The notes: generated by a model from the letters alone, not told the origin. Counted from the stretch's first letter, positions 1 to 10,537 are shown. The stretch: DNA of 24,697 nt from Coptodactyla brooksi (GCA_033557675.1 JAWQRM010000290.1:1-24697), one strand, 5' to 3'. Numbers and translations are program-made.

Positions 1-302
1 AATTTGGCATGTCTGCCTAAATATGAACGGACTTCAAGGCACCATAACCTTGTTTGCAGTAGCAGCGCATTCTGGCGGTCAAGGAGGTTACTTTTCACCC
101 CACTTAGTATGAAGACTGGTAATCATTTTACCATAGCGCATTGTTTTTGAATTATACTGGCGTTAACTACATAACTTTTTTATTGTTCTCAACGAGGTGA
201 GATATTACGCAAACTAATTTTAAAAATATCAAGCACACAAATTCTCATTTGAAATCAGTAAAGTTGTGGGTTTAAACTTTTAGCGATGAAAGACCTTTCA
301 TC

Positions 303-345
303 GCTCCTGATGATGCTATCCCTGTTAGCGAAACGTGCGTAGAGC
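303..345 (+). ncRNA. Hammerhead-ribozyme-like motif, copy 1
   Basis: GCTC is followed by CTGATGA (307-313), one T, a hairpin with arms GCTA and TAGC (315-318 and 326-329), then GAAA (330-333), ACG-TG-CGT, A and GAGC (342-345). GAGC pairs with the initial GCTC (stem I), ACG with CGT (a minimal stem III), and CGTA would be the cleavage site. This matches a minimal type I hammerhead layout except for the extra T (314) before stem II. A competing longer hairpin (AGCGATGAAAG with CTTTCATCGCT, 282-305) lies directly upstream. Such ribozymes are known in Penelope-like retroelements. Activity is not shown. Confidence 0.5.
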
Positions 346-1604
346 AGTTATTTTACAATTTTCGTGTAGTGGTGAAAATTATTTAAACTTGAAATCAGAT
401 GATATATACGTTACAACTCGTGCTGATTAAAGACACGTTATGGCACACCCTACATAGGCAAGCGAATTGCCAATAACTAAAACTTTCGCTCTTTAAGAAT
501 TAACGCCCGCTTATGGTTTCAGATTAAATTCTGTGTTACTAGGAAGACAATTCTCTGCAAATATTTATTTTGACCATATAAATTAATTTTCGTGGTCAAT
601 TCCATTAATTTACGCAAACAAAATGAATTATGCATAAGGTCGTATATGTTTGCCACACTTACAATTTCCTGCTGGGAACGCGAAAAATGTCAGGAATGCT
701 GTTTTGCATGTCTGATTTTTTTAATCCCGTTTTTTTACGTAGACTAATAAATATGTACCGACATATGAAAATGACGCAAACAGTAAAGCGGTTCGTAAAC
801 ATCCTGATGGATTATGCAACCAAACTTTTTGCTTTAGCAGCGTTCGTCGCTAAGTTAGAAATCCTGTCAATGAGGATCTTAAATGAACTATTAGAAAAGC
901 ATTCGAGGTAGGCCGTCCGCAAAGCTTTTGCACTCGAATTATGGTTACTAAAACTACGTGAACATTTACCCTAGAAGTAGAATTTTAAACTCTCGGTTGT
1001 GCTGTGTTTGTAGGAATGTCTGGAATTATGCTACTAGAGTTTAAGTATTGTCTTATAGTTGAGCTGTCAGAGAAAACACGAGTCAGTCGATATGCTGCAT
1101 CCTGGAAATTTGTTAATAACGACAGTGAAACATATAAACATATACCAATATAACATATCGTCAGTTATATTTCACCTACACCACATCTAGTCCATATCCA
1201 ACAGAAAGAAAGTAATTAATAATTTAAAATATATGGCATAATAACAATCAGAATTAAAAACAAAATTGATACTGTTATATCACGAAATTCAGGCTAGTTC
1301 TCTTTTTGCATTAACAAAAAAATGTCGAAATTGCGATCGAAATGAAGAAATTATACCATGAAGATTTTATTTAACATACATCACATTTATAAGTGATGTC
1401 CTAAGTGACCACCTTTTTTTTCTAAGCACTAAGTTCCGTCGTAGAATTTTGGAGATATTTGTTAAAATTATTGTTATTTATTGTTCATTCTTTCAGTTCT
1501 TCAAAGTTACAGTTTTAGTTTGCCCCATTATTATTCGAAGTCCAATTAAGTGAAGATGCTAAAAGATAGAGGGTGAAAGAAATTTAAAGAAATTTAAACC
1601 GATA

Positions 1605-1645
1605 CCACTGATGATGTCTTCCGTAGACGAAGACGAAACGTCTGG
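1605..1645 (+). ncRNA. Hammerhead-ribozyme-like motif, copy 2
   Basis: CCA (1605-1607), CTGATGA (1608-1614), T, then a hairpin with perfect 6-bp arms GTCTTC (1616-1621) and GAAGAC (1629-1634), then GAAACGTC (1635-1642) and TGG. CCA can pair with TGG as a short stem I and GTC would be a classical cleavage triplet. Stem III is nearly absent (ACGT), as in minimal forms thought to work as dimers. The stem II sequence differs entirely from copy 1 but remains paired, which is covariation. LINE-like coding relics follow within 300 bp. Confidence 0.5.
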
Positions 1646-1887
1646 AATAAGAAGTTCCTGTCGAACATGGCCCTACAGCCCGAAAAACAAATATTAATTA
1701 TGCCGGCCGTGAAAGCCTGCACTCTATGGTCATTATGTCCATACTCGATATTATACCCCATGACGAGAAAACCCTATATGAAAATGTGTAAGTCTTTAGA
1801 AGAACAGTAGAAACAATAAATTCAGAAATTAGCAAGGAAAAGACAAAAACTTGATAATAGTAAAAAACACATCATTCGATAAAACTG

Positions 1888-2040
1888 GATCATTCTAATC
1901 TTCCGAAAGAAACTAAACAAAGAATAACTGCTGGAAGTAAATTGACCTATTGTTATATTAGGTCAAGACACTAAAGAATTTACAACGAACAAGAAGCAAA
2001 ACGTAATAATATAAAATCTGCAACAACAATACACAACAAT
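1888..2040 (+). mobile_element. LINE-like reverse transcriptase relic (C-terminal region)
   Basis: From 1888 the frame reads DHSNLPKETKQRITAGSK and continues LTYCYIRSRH, a stop, then RIYNEQEAKRNNIKS. The ETKQRITAGxK pattern resembles the region after the polymerase domain in RTE-type LINEs, where E-I-K-x-R-I-x-A-x-N/S is common. The fragment is short and broken by a stop. Assignment rests on a remembered family pattern, not on a search. Confidence 0.4.
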
Positions 2041-2127
2041 CACGAAACTATTAAACAAATAATTCTCCAGCACAAACAACAAATAACAAACCATGAACAA
2101 CAATCGGAACAGAGAAATAACAGTCTG

Positions 2128-2159
2128 ACATATAAGAAGCTTCTGGGCTTCTTATATGT
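2128..2159. repeat. Perfect 12-bp inverted repeat (hairpin)
   Basis: ACATATAAGAAG (2128-2139) and CTTCTTATATGT (2148-2159) are exact inverted copies with an 8-base spacer. They are preceded by CTG and followed by TGAAACTGG, which resembles the CTGA...GAAAC frame of the hammerhead-like motifs in this window, but the ATGA core is absent. It may be a derived relative or a simple hairpin. Confidence 0.6.
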
Positions 2160-2848
2160 TGAAACTGGTAAAGCCAGATAAAATATAAAATAATAAACCA
2201 TAAGAGTATATTTTTTCCTACTAAAATCAACAATTATTAACTCTGGTTATAAGCGAAATCTAAACAAATACAAAGGATATAAGACTACAATTACTCAACG
2301 AAGTATTAACTTCCATAGTCATACATGGGGCACATAAATATGATAGCAATATTTAATATAATATTAATGGAATTTTTAAGAAAACCAGAAAATAAATCTA
2401 GATTGGACTAAATTAGAAATGCAACATATACATAAGCCATAAACAAAACGATGATACAGACATGTAAAACAAATTAAAGAGATAAAATATATGTATGTAT
2501 TCACCGGACCTTGTACCCTTCGATTACCGCTTCGATTACAACTACCAGTAGTTGCAAAATGTTTTGAATGGGAAAACCTTCGCTGAGGGGTTGGGTTGGG
2601 TTGGAAGGCTGTTCAAAGATATTACATGAATAGATGGTTAAGTTGCTGTATAGATGGTCACAAGGTCACAGAAAACTATGCTTAATATATCTCTGATTAC
2701 AGATAATTTAAATGTACTAAAAAATGTGTTATTTCACTCTGAGAAACGGAACGAACTTATCTGCCAATCAATACTTTTCATCAATAGAAGACCGTGGTGT
2801 AGATAAAATATGGTCATTTGGATTCCGAATTAGATTCACTTTACTTAC

Positions 2849-3640
2849 TTGTATAGCAGATCCCAAAAATTGGGATATAGCCCTGGTAACATTAACTGCC
2901 GCACTTAATAGTTGCCCTCTGACTCTTGTTTCTCCCTCTTCGTCATCTATACCACGGATAGGGTTCAAGACAACTGGCCTTAAGGTGGGCCTTCTTGATG
3001 GTTTAGTCAGGGGTTCTAAATCTTCTTCTTCCTCAGAAATACTGTTACTCACGGTAGAGGGAATAGGGGTGGTCGGTTTTCTTCTAAACACCACTTCCTT
3101 GTCGACGGAAGAAGCTGTTTGTAATTTAGAAGTACTTCCTACTTTTCCCGAATTCGTTATTTGCACGGCATTGTCATTTATTAAGGTAGTGGTTTTCTGG
3201 GTTGTTTGACTTAAGTCGTAGTCAGACAGGTCAATATTTTGGGCTTTCTTTGGATCTTTTTGAGCCTCCTCTAACTGGCTTATTAAAGATGCTAATTCGT
3301 TTTCTGATAATGCGTGTAAAGGTCTTTTGTATCTCCTTCCCACAATGCTTGGATTTGGAGTACTTCTTTTCGGGGCTGCTACTATAACAGGATTTATTTC
3401 AGTCGGTTGACTCGAATATATATCCGTGTAATCATCGATTGTGGAAATTCTCTCAGTAGTCGTTGGAACTCTTTTCTTTGCAGGTTTTCTTGTGGTAGGA
3501 GGTGGAGCTAGCATATTTAGCAACCAATTCAGTCCTTGCATAATAGGACCTGGTCTAGGTGTTGTAGTCGTCGTCGTCCTTCTTCGCGTTGTCGTCATTA
3601 CTCTTTGTGGTGGTCTTTCAGTTGGAAATTGAACTGGAAT
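2849..3640 (-). CDS. Mucin-like gene, last exon seen in window
   Basis: Phase-0 exon of 792 nt, 264 codons. The acceptor CTGTCTTAG precedes ATT at 3640. The donor CAA|GTAAGTAAAG is at 2848; if it is not used, the frame continues 26 codons to a TGA at 2768. The peptide has a Thr run near residues 15-27, a hydrophobic helix-like segment (IMQGLNWLLNMLAPPP), a dibasic cluster GRRYKRPLHAL near residue 103 that could be a furin-type cleavage site, an acidic leucine-rich helix (SENELASLISQLEEAQKD), then Thr/Ser linker and a C-terminal helix-like VTRAISQFLGSAIQ. No AATAAA was noticed close downstream of the stop on the minus strand, which favours splicing onward to an exon outside the window. Confidence 0.85.
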
Positions 3641-4109
3641 CTAAGACAGGGTTACATGTACGTTACAAGTTTGGAGAATGGTGGTAGGAGGTCGACGCTG
3701 GAATCTTCTCCTAGAACTTAAGTCCAACGCCAAGAGTCTGTAGAGAAGACCTTAACCTTGAACTGCAGGTTGACCAAATTCCAGGATCGACCTTCTGCGA
3801 TTGCTTTCAGGAAGAGAATGAAATGACGTGAAATGACAAATTGGTATAAATGTCATATCAAATTAAATAATACAACTATTTACAACTGATTGCTATTGAT
3901 GAAATTTTAATGATACTTTAAGATGGTTTATCACAATAATAGTCAGAATGCTTAAACTCTAATGATTTCTGAAACTTGGTGGTAACTTTAATGGTGGATG
4001 ATGGACATGAGAGTGATGCACAAAGAAAGGAAGCAGAAGATAATGAGAGGAATGAAAATAAAGAGATTCCCGTCAGTCAGGCGTAAATTTCTATTTCTTT
4101 CCTCCTTAC
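3641..4109 (-). other. Intron, 469 nt
   Basis: Lies between the exons ending at 4110 and starting at 3640, with donor GTAAGG and acceptor TCTTAG on the minus strand. Nothing else was recognised inside it. Confidence 0.8.
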
Positions 4110-4457
4110 CGTGGTCTTCAATTGTTCGCCCAGGGTCCTTGGGGTACTAGGACCGATACCCTGTTCTTTCAACAAAGCGGCTAATATGGCGTCGGTGGAA
4201 TCACCATAAGTGGAGACCAAATTCGATGGCGTCACATTCTCCGGGCTAACATTGAATTGCCTGAGCAGGTCGTCCAAAGATACGTCTTTGGTGCCAGGTG
4301 GAATTTTGTTAGGTTCTTTTACGTTGGTTAGGGTACTTAAAAGATCTAACGGGTTTTCTGTCGTCGTTTTCTGGTCTTTTTCAGCTGCGAATTCCAAAAC
4401 TCTGCTGGCTAAGTTGCTTGGACTTCTAGTTGGTTTCTGATTTGGAGCAGCTAAATT
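4110..4457 (-). CDS. Mucin-like gene, compact non-repetitive exon
   Basis: This exon is 348 nt, 116 codons, phase 0, with acceptor AATTATTTAG before AAT at 4457 and donor ACG|GTAAGGAGG at 4109. Unlike its neighbours it is mostly non-repetitive and mixed in composition: VSLDDLLRQFNVSPENV, then TYGDSTDAILAALLKEQGIG, then PSTPRTLGEQLKTT. Two predicted amphipathic helices joined by a Pro/Ser turn suggest a small folded or interacting module. It is one of the better candidates for conservation and for identifying the gene by protein search. I did not recognise a named family. Confidence 0.83.
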
Positions 4458-4669
4458 CTAAATAATTAGGTAACATTAGGTTTAAAAGTTCTCAATATTA
4501 CGAGTTGATCTGTAATATATCATTGATGTATTTTTGAAATATCTTTGAATAGTGTTATGAATGCATAATTTTTAACATCAAATAGTTTTACATTGTACAT
4601 CATATAGTTGTGCATTGACAGTGATATGTTTTGCAATATGGCTTATAAATTGGGTAGACAACCACTTAC

Positions 4670-6337
4670 CAGTCTCGTCAAGAAAGCCAACTGTCTCAAA
4701 ATTTCCGCTTGCTCCTTTTCCAGTCTAGCCAATTCCTGTAAATCCTTTTTCTGCTGCTCCGATAACGATTTTACTTTAGCATTTACATTCTTCAGTGTGG
4801 TGTGTAACGTTGTTGGATTTGGCGTTGTTGTGCTCACAAAATCGTTCGTGGTGCTTAACTCTCCGAAATTGTCCAAAACTCGCAGTTCGGCCAATCTCAT
4901 CAGTTCCTCCACTGGCGACAAAGTGGTCGGCGTTGTTGTCGGTGTTTTGGTTATTGGTCGCGCGGTAATCTCGAATCGTGTCGTTTGTTCTTCTCGAGGG
5001 GTTGTATAAACGGGGAATACGGTTCGCGGTTCATGGTTAACAACTTCGGTTGGAATCGTATTTGGAGAGAATGTTGTTCTTCTTGAAGAAAACGTTGATT
5101 GGTCGGTTTGCGGAAGATCAGTTGTTTCAGTTGATGGTGTAACGGTGACAGTTCTTACGAAATAATCGAATGGAGTTGTGTTTCTTAACCTTCCACTTCG
5201 TCTCCTCACGGTTGTTGTTGGTTGTCTGGTTGTAGTCGGTGGTTCAGTTACTATTCTAGTGATAGATGATCTTGTGGTTCTTCTTGGCGTCGTGGTAATT
5301 CTTTCTGTTGTTGTTGGCGATGCTGTTCTCGTTCTTCTGGTCGTTGTCCAGAAGGTTGTTTCTGGAAGTTGGGTTGTTGTGGTAATTCTTCTCGTTGTGG
5401 TTGGTTTTGGCGGTGGTAGTGTAGTTGGTAACTTTGTTGTTATTCGAGGCTTAGTTGTTGTTGGAGACTCAGTTGTTGTTGGAGGTTTAGTTGTTGTTGG
5501 AGGCCTAGTTGTTGTCGGGGGCCTAGTTGTTGTTGGAGGTCTAGTTGTTGTTGGGGGCCTAGTTGTTGTTGGAGGTCTAGTTGTTGTTGGGGGCCTAGTT
5601 GTCGTTGGAGGTTGAGTTGTTGTGGTCCTTGCAGTTGTTGTAGGTTGGGTAGTGGTAGTAACTCTGGTTGTAGTTGCAATCTTGGGAGTAGTTGTTGGTG
5701 GTAACGTAGTTACTCTTTGCCTGGCAAATGTCTGTGTAGTTACTTGTGTACTTTGTTCAGTAACCGTAGTAGTTTCCTCTATACCAATTCTAGTTCTGAT
5801 AACAGTAAGGTTGCCCAAAATCCTTTGTATGAAATAAGGGGTTGTTGATCTTATATTCAGTTGATAATCTTCGAATATTGTTGGAACAGTGGTGGGCGTA
5901 ATTGTATATCTCGGTGTTGTCAGTTGTCTTCTTTGTGTAGTCGTCTCCTGCATATCATTTTCGATTAAATTTAATTCGGGGGCTACGGTTTTTACATCTT
6001 CGTCGCTCTTCGTTAACACAGTAGTTATATCATTTATCATAGTTGACGGTACAGTGGTTAGAATATTTATCGTCGTAGATGGCATGGTTGTTACTTCAAT
6101 TCTTTGTTGAACTGGTACTGTTGTCATAACGTTTCTCTGCTTGGGTGGTACTGTAGTTCTATCATTTATCTGCTGGGATAGTATGGTTGTTGCATCATCT
6201 TGCTTTTTGGTTGTAGTTTCAGCTTTGATGGAAACATCATTGGCTTGGATAATTTTTTCAGGTTTCTTATTACCATTATTACTGATGGTGTTTTCTTCTA
6301 TATTAAGTTCTTCTGTATCTCTCCCATTGTCAGATAC
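4670..6337 (-). CDS. Mucin-like gene, Thr/Pro-array exon with terminal coiled coil
   Basis: The exon is 1668 nt, 556 codons, phase 0. The acceptor AAATTCGTAG precedes GTA at 6337 and the donor CTG|GTAAGTGG is at 4669. Layout: residues 1-70 are polar and acidic; 70-230 Thr/Val-rich with a less repetitive stretch (YFIQRILGNLTVIRTRIGIE); about 237-300 a TTTRPP array; 300-400 Thr/Arg-rich; 400-510 Thr/Pro linker containing VEELMRLAELRVLDNFGEL; last about 45 residues a Glu/Lys/Leu heptad-like segment (LQELARLEKEQAEILRQL) likely to form a short coiled coil. The alternation of Thr arrays with short amphipathic helices is typical of extracellular mucin-like matrix proteins. No catalytic or cysteine-rich domain is present. 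Confidence 0.87.
5450..5620 (-). repeat. 18-bp / 6-residue TTTRPP array
   Basis: About nine or ten tandem copies of an 18-bp unit encode TTTRPP, with TTTKPP and TTTESP variants towards one end. On the plus strand the unit is close to GTTGTTGTTGGAGGCCTA. The copies are nearly identical at the DNA level, which suggests recent expansion or ongoing copy-number change. Thr/Pro repeats like this are typical O-glycosylation platforms. Confidence 0.9.
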
Positions 6338-6602
6338 CTACGAATTTGATGGTAGCTTAGAAATAACAGTTCAACTAACTAAGAAGAAACAAAGGTTAAG
6401 TGTGTAAATGTGTGTTATGCCCAATAATGACAGGTTTAAATGAGAATGATACGTCTTATGCCAATTTTTATTCACAAGATATTTTTACAAAGGTTATTGG
6501 TCTTACGTCTTAGTCTTAACGTTTTTCTCGGAAAGTCTTCTAAAGACAAGCTAAATTAGCAGTCCTTTGACGTCTGACAACTAAAATAAAGATGTTACCT
6601 AC

Positions 6603-6764
6603 CGTTCCATTCGCAACATCATTCGTTGCATTTTCTGTTACATTACTCTTAGGTATATCATCGAATTCTTCCATAGTTCTGTTTATTATTTCAACTGGTA
6701 TAGGAGCTTGACTGGTAGTTGCTTCCATCATTGACGGAGTACTTGGGAGGTCTTTACTAGTCGC
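6603..6764 (-). CDS. Mucin-like gene, small acidic exon
   Basis: This 162-nt, 54-codon exon has acceptor ATGTTTTAG before GCG at 6764 and donor ACG|GTAGGTAAC at 6602, both phase 0. The peptide starts ATSKDLPSTPSMMEATTSQ and continues with Pro, Glu and Asp residues, ending in an Asn/Thr-rich tail with sequons (NRT, NVT, NAT, NGT). Four N-glycosylation sequons in about 35 residues support an extracellular location. It follows the longest intron seen here (about 4.8 kb) and is separated from the next exon by 265 nt. Confidence 0.8.
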
Positions 6765-9091
6765 CTAAAACATTAGCCAGTTGATAATGGAAATTGGGTG
6801 CCAAAAGTGGCTAACACAACCCTTCGCGAGTTTTTATGGGTTAGTTGCACATTATGAGGTGTACTTTCATGACATGAAGTATGAATATGAGATGAGAATG
6901 AGTTTCTGCCGTGCAAATACATAGCAACAAGATACACTGTAGTCACCTGAATTCTAGTATTCATTTTTAGTACGTTAGTTATTTTTATACTATGGAAAAG
7001 AACAGGGCCTGGAGTTTGATTTCTTGTACATTATTTTTTTCCCACACACACTCACACAGGATGATAATGTAATAACATATACTTACCGTTGCCTTTACGT
7101 CTACTTACCAAGTCGTTTTGTTACTGAACTCTTCAATCACGAGAATGCAAAAATTAGTAACAGTTAAAATGTTTTTTTTATGTTTATGGTAATGTGATTC
7201 CCGAAGGGCTTTTGAAAATTCAGTCTATGTGAATTTTATCTTCAATTTCTTACTCAGTAAAAAGTTAGAACCTATTAACTAGTTAATTTTAAAGTTAAAA
7301 TCTGCTGCACAATGGGTCACCAAAGTTTACCATGGCTAAATCAATACATGTTAGAAATCACAAGGTATTACTTTAAGCTAATGAGACAAAATAGGTATTC
7401 TGAACAGCAAGATGCAACTAAAAGATAATGGAGCTACTATGTATTGACAGATAGTTGATAGATGTTGAAATATAACAAAAAAATATTGAAAATTATGAAA
7501 TGCAGTCTGAACGATACAAAGACGGATCCCATTCCCTATTCCTTCAATTTCTTGTCTTCACTCTTATATATTTCGTAGCTGGACATTAACATTATGCATC
7601 TCATTAACATTATAACTCCAAATGTTTTCAACATTCTGAATATTGATAAATTCTAATCCTGTGGAGGTGAAGACTGTAAGAAAACGATACTACTCGAATT
7701 TCATTTTGCACATTCTTTATATAAAGTAGATTATCCGTACGTTGATTGTTGAAACATATGAAGAATAAAATATTTCATTTATTGATATTTAATTATCCTA
7801 ATTTAGATTCTTACATAATTTACTAGAAGGGTCAAAAAACTTGTGACCGCTACCAGTGCTCCAAATGGAAAAACGAACTACGGAGCAGCAATGAAGAGGG
7901 AAATGATTAATTCAAACATTATTAATAACAAAACTAACCCAATTAGAACAAGTAAATATCAGCGAAACTTCCAGAATCCTAAAATATGAGTTTAGGTTAC
8001 AAAAACTAGAAGAATTACAATGTACAAACTACAATAGAAAGATCACGTACAAGACAAAATAAATCTGAAAACAGAACGAAAATCCTATGAAGGAAAGGAG
8101 AATATGGGCAATCCATTGGAATGAATTTATCAAATTCTAAGGAATAACTTTAATATCTAACACTATTTCGTACAATCATGTCAAATCTACGATTATCAGA
8201 GGCAAGCAATTGGCAAAGTTCGTGACAAGTCCACAACGCAAATATCCCTTGCAGCTTTTATTGATAGTCTAAAGAAATTCTAGAAAAGTATTGCATGAGT
8301 TTGGCATATGTAAGGTTTTTGCGGGAGTTGTAACGTCATCTTTGCTTGAAATTGCTTCTTCAGACGCTTAAATTTTGCTTATGGGAAGATGATACTGACT
8401 GAAGAAGAAAAGGAAAACACTGGAGTCCTTACGAAAATTCATTAGAATTCAAGTAATAAAGCTACTAAACTAAGCTATTTAACCAGCCGAGGGAGATAGT
8501 TTGAAGAGGCATGTGGCATGGCTAAAACAGCATTTTTATACCAACATTGGTGACAATTTGTGTAACATCCTCATTTTTTTAAAATATTTTTTGTAGTACA
8601 ATATTTACTGACATTGGAAAATGTCAAACCATCAAACAATACAAATTTACACATATAGAACACTAACTAATTCCACTAATTCTGTAGTATTAACGTTTGT
8701 ACTAATTCTTTTTTATTCTTTTAACTACACACAACTTATCTGTTTGTATTTATTTCTTTATTGTAGTCGTATTCAAAGAACCACATCTTATCTGTACTGG
8801 CCTTGTTCTAACATAACTCTTTCAAATACTTTTTACACGGGTATTTTCAAATCACGTATCAAACGCCAAGACAAAACTTGAAGGATACTAATGGCCAATT
8901 ATTTTATGTTTCAATTTAATAATTTAATTATGTAATACAGATAAGTAGGGGTGACCTATAGAGAAATGCATTATCGGCATCACAAGGTTTATAATCGTTA
9001 GATGCAAAAACTAAGACAAATAAGGCAAAATGAAGGATTGACTAGACGATAATTAAGCTAGTTGTTCTGATATGAGAATGAAGAAGAAAAA

Positions 9092-9220
9092 ATGAGCGTC
9101 TATGAGAGAAACATGATCAGAATAATAATTAGAGCAAATGAAAACAAATACAGACAACTAGTGAATTACTAATGAGTTTATAGTTTGGGAAACTGTAACA
9201 CAGATATAAAAAGGAAAGGA
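9092..9220 (+). mobile_element. LINE-like C-terminal relic
   Basis: Translation from 9092 gives MSVYERNMIRIIIRANENK followed by YRQLVNY, two stops and VYSLGNCNTDIKRK. The order Y-E-R-x-x-I-R-x-I, then E/N, YR, N, then IK-R is like the tail of RTE and related LINE proteins. It sits in the large intron next to the exon duplicate and is not intact. Weak evidence because the match is short. Confidence 0.33.
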
Positions 9221-9567
9221 GAACACAAAAGTTCTTTTTTAGAAAATATAATGGTAGAAATCATCTCATTAGTAATCTACAGACCTCTAACTTCTATTGC
9301 AATATTAATTGTTACTTATTATGCATGAACTTCGTGAAATTCGCGCCATTGTAAGTAAATACAAATAAATACCGCATCTTGGTTAAGTCAGGGAGCATCT
9401 ACTATGTTGAATTTTTACGAACTATCTCAGTCAAACTTTAAGTTCACTCAGTTTCCAGAATTGAGCTGGGCTTTGAGTAGTAGATTCAACTGCACACAAT
9501 TAAACTGCAATCTGGTGGCCTAATTTTGGACCTAGATTCCAAGCTTCATTCAGTTAGTTCTTATTTA

Positions 9568-10537
9568 TTGGGTTTTTCGGAAAGTAATTTCGTTTTTTTT
9601 TTGCAGCAGAGGCGTTAGTTATATTTTAGCCCAACTTCATTCTAAACCGTATATGCATTATATATTCTGACAGCTGACGCAAAGTTTATGTGTGAAGATA
9701 GTGAGAATCAAAAACAGCATTTTCGGCACATTGTGCTTCTTTATGACAAAAAAGGTAAAAATGCTGTTCAAGCAAGAAAACCATTATGTGACGTATATAG
9801 AGAAGATGTACTGACAGCATGCCAGTGTCAATACTGGTTTACAAAATTCTTTGCAAGTTTACAACATTTTTGGGAGCTCTTTTCAAAATTTTTGGGAGAA
9901 CACCACGATCACCTCTAAAGTGTACTGTTATCAACTGGATAAATTGAATGACTTTTTTGCAAACTCGTTTGCAAGATATTTTGCAAAAGTTTGCAAAATT
10001 TCTTGCAAGTTTGCATTTTTTTTGCAAGTTTGTACATTTTTTGCAAGTTTGCAAAATTTTTGGGAGTTCTTTCCAAAATTTTTGGGAAAATACCACGATT
10101 AATTGTAAAATGTACTGTCATCTACTGGGCAAATTACATGATGCACTCGAACAGAAAAGGCCAGAATTGATCGATAGAAAAAGTATGGTGTTCGACCAAG
10201 ATAATGCGAGACCACATACCAGTTTAGTAACTCGCCAAAAGCTTTTACAGCTTGGATGGGATATACTATCATACCTATCATATTCTCCAGACCTCTCGAC
10301 AATTTTTTTTGGACGGCAAAACCTTTACTTTAAATGAAGCCGTCAAAAATGATTCAGATCAGTTTTTTGCCAACAAGGATCAGAAGTTTTATGAACGTGG
10401 AATCATGCTACTGCCAGAAAGATGGCAAAAGGTGTTGGACTAAAATAGTGAATATGTAATTACATAAAATATTTATACTCTCTAAGAAAGGTGCCTTTCA
10501 TTTTCGCAAAAAGAACTAAATTACTTTCCGAACAACG
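9568..10537 (+). mobile_element. mariner transposon, deleted and non-functional
   Basis: Terminal inverted repeats share TTCGGAAAGTAATTT at both ends (about 9577-9590 and, inverted, 10521-10532), each next to a TA dinucleotide as expected of a mariner. From ATG at 9688 the frame encodes a mariner-type N-terminal helix-turn-helix (ENQKQHFRHIVLLYDKKGK, then REDVLTACQCQYWFTKF). The middle, including the first catalytic Asp region, is missing and replaced by a rearranged repeat (9852-10140). The C-terminal part returns with FDQDNARPHTS and YSPDLS, carrying the second and third catalytic aspartates, then suffers a small deletion and frameshift near 10300 before ending with FYERGIMLLPERWQKVLD and a stop at 10441. 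The element is about 970 bp where family members are near 1.3 kb. It lies in the large intron, in opposite orientation to the host gene. Confidence 0.9.
9852..10140 (+). repeat. Duplicated ~98-bp segment with TTGCAAG satellite between
   Basis: Within the mariner, 9852-9950 and 10043-10140 are two diverged copies of the same roughly 98-bp segment. Both run from GCAAGTTT through TTTTTGGGAG and an ACCACGAT block to TACTGT and ACTGG. Between them, 9951-10042 is a degenerate array of 8-10 bp steps built from TTTGCAAG and TTTGCAAAA. The array probably grew from the GCAAGTTT sequence at the start of the repeated segment. Confidence 0.85.

Larger units (their letters stand above)
1..2848. other. Non-coding region below the last exon
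   Basis: This is either the next intron or downstream sequence of the gene. Apart from the repeat, hammerhead-like and LINE-like features listed separately, it is AT-rich with no supported gene. A short GGTTGGGTTGGGTTGG run is at 2590-2605. A frame open from the window edge to a stop near 150 is too short to interpret. Confidence 0.6.

Noticed and set aside
1..150. Frame open from the window edge on the plus strand, and a stop-free minus frame over the same bases
   Set aside because: Too short and unmatched to any family; could be a transposon fragment.
630..911. 93-codon plus-strand frame
   Set aside because: No recognisable family, AT-rich, no splice or regulatory context; may be part of a repeat but cannot be supported.
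2590..2605. GGTTGGGTTGGGTTGG run considered as telomere-like repeat
   Set aside because: Only three units and not the usual insect TTAGG sequence; too short to mean anything.
5178..5837. Plus-strand Val/Gly-rich open frames
   Set aside because: Antisense shadows of the Thr/Pro array.
7080..7140. Possible micro-exon on the minus strand between two donor-like GTAAGT sites
   Set aside because: No phase-0 reading without a stop; both donor-like sites appear to be chance.
9839..10302. Several open frames on both strands within the mariner middle
   Set aside because: Produced by the TTGCAAG repeats and duplicated segment, not by selection for coding.
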